A DNA stretch of 64,000 nt from Tubiluchus corallicola (taxonomy: Eukaryota > Priapulida > Priapulimorpha > Priapulimorphida > Tubiluchidae): assembly GCA_030141605.1 (NCBI GenBank), contig JAQGDQ010000058.1, positions 162,852 to 226,851 of the forward strand, written 5' to 3'. Position numbers and translations under genes: made by a program. This document shows positions 63,351 to 64,000 of the stretch, piece after piece; the first letter of the stretch is position 1, and each line of letters begins with the position of its first letter. The notes below the pieces were generated by a model. It did not search any database. It had not been told where the DNA came from and saw nothing but the letters and a program-made list of their open reading frames with translations.

Positions 63351-64000
63351 TAAAAATAGTATGTTTCCTTTCAATATTTTATATATTAGATTGTTTTGAA
63401 CAGTAGTTTAAGACTGTGTCCGGTTTTTAAGAACCTTCAATGGAAATACAAAAACAAGATTTTAATTATCTCTTAACGAGTGCATAAAACTATTACTTAA
63501 GATAACTAAAACGTAAATTAGTACAACAGCAGGCATTGTTTGGTATGTCGTTATGCAAAAATGCCTGCCAACCTACTTTTTATGACTGTGAATTGAAATG
63601 AACCGGATTAACAAAGGCAAAACTGTCTTGGTGACACAGTACAACGTTTAGGTAAATATGCACTACAAAACGCAAAGTATGCAAGTTTCGTTGTTATGCA
63701 AATATTGAGTTAAAAATTCCTTCACACAGTAAGCTCAAAGAAACAGAAGTAAAGACAGGCGCTCAAAACACTTAAGAATGAAAGCTAGAAAACTTATGAA
63801 ATACTTAATCATGAAGAGTCATGAAGTACCTCTTTATGAAGTAAAAAAGAAAAAATATAAACATGTACTATTCTGTCCTGTAAACATGTAAACTTGTTTA
63901 ACCTTATAGAACATTGTTTGTGGTGACAGTATTGTGGCAATAAACGCACTGCCTATCTCTTCTCCTTCCTCCCTCACCATATCTCCCTTCCCTCTCTCCC

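Overview
The window is nuclear DNA from an animal, most likely an invertebrate bilaterian. Its genes are broken into many small exons with consensus GT-AG splice sites, the introns are AT-rich and 0.1-4 kb long, and there are many short non-autonomous transposons and microsatellites. I cannot name the species. The proteins stay close to vertebrate orthologues, so the lineage looks slowly evolving. No bacterial operon, CRISPR array, virus or organelle sequence was seen.

Four protein genes were reconstructed by matching exons, splice sites and reading phase. (1) WDR37 lies on the minus strand at about 400-12172. It has ten coding exons, gives 481 residues and is complete at the coding level. 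(2) INO80D, a subunit of the INO80 chromatin remodeller, lies on the plus strand at 20714-34753. It has ten coding exons, gives 1089 residues and carries a 2.5 kb 3' UTR. (3) A fold-type I, PLP-dependent aminotransferase lies on the plus strand at 38725-48414, with twelve coding exons and 438 residues. (4) A tau/MAP2/MAP4-family microtubule-binding protein lies on the minus strand at 50951-60574. Its eleven 3' exons encode the last 337 residues; its 5' end was not found and may lie beyond the window.

Layout: WDR37 and INO80D are divergent (head to head) across about 8.5 kb, INO80D and the aminotransferase are in tandem, and the aminotransferase and the MAP gene converge tail to tail. Nothing suggests that the four genes form one pathway; they look like ordinary neighbours.

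The space between exons is rich in mobile DNA. There are Tigger/pogo-like MITEs with TA target sites (9316-9856, 28825-29527, 48546-49508), a hAT-like element with a near-perfect 8-bp target duplication (10335-11386), and two copies of another hAT-like MITE (14401, 15841). Three insertions sit next to or inside one another in the 5' intron or promoter region of INO80D (17.3-19.6 kb). A TTAA-type MITE family has three copies (about 18.6-19.26, 55.58-56.07 and 61.31-61.79 kb). There is also a TA-flanked 850-bp element with 25-bp inverted ends (53414-54263), the 3' end of a CR1/Jockey-like LINE (38.94-39.68 kb), a tRNA-derived SINE and a possible 5S-derived SINE.

The most interesting points are the microtubule-binding array of the MAP gene (six full repeats plus a degenerate seventh, no cysteines, on phase-0 cassette exons), an aminotransferase whose C-terminus could have two forms, and the nested transposons upstream of INO80D. 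I found no clearly new biological system.
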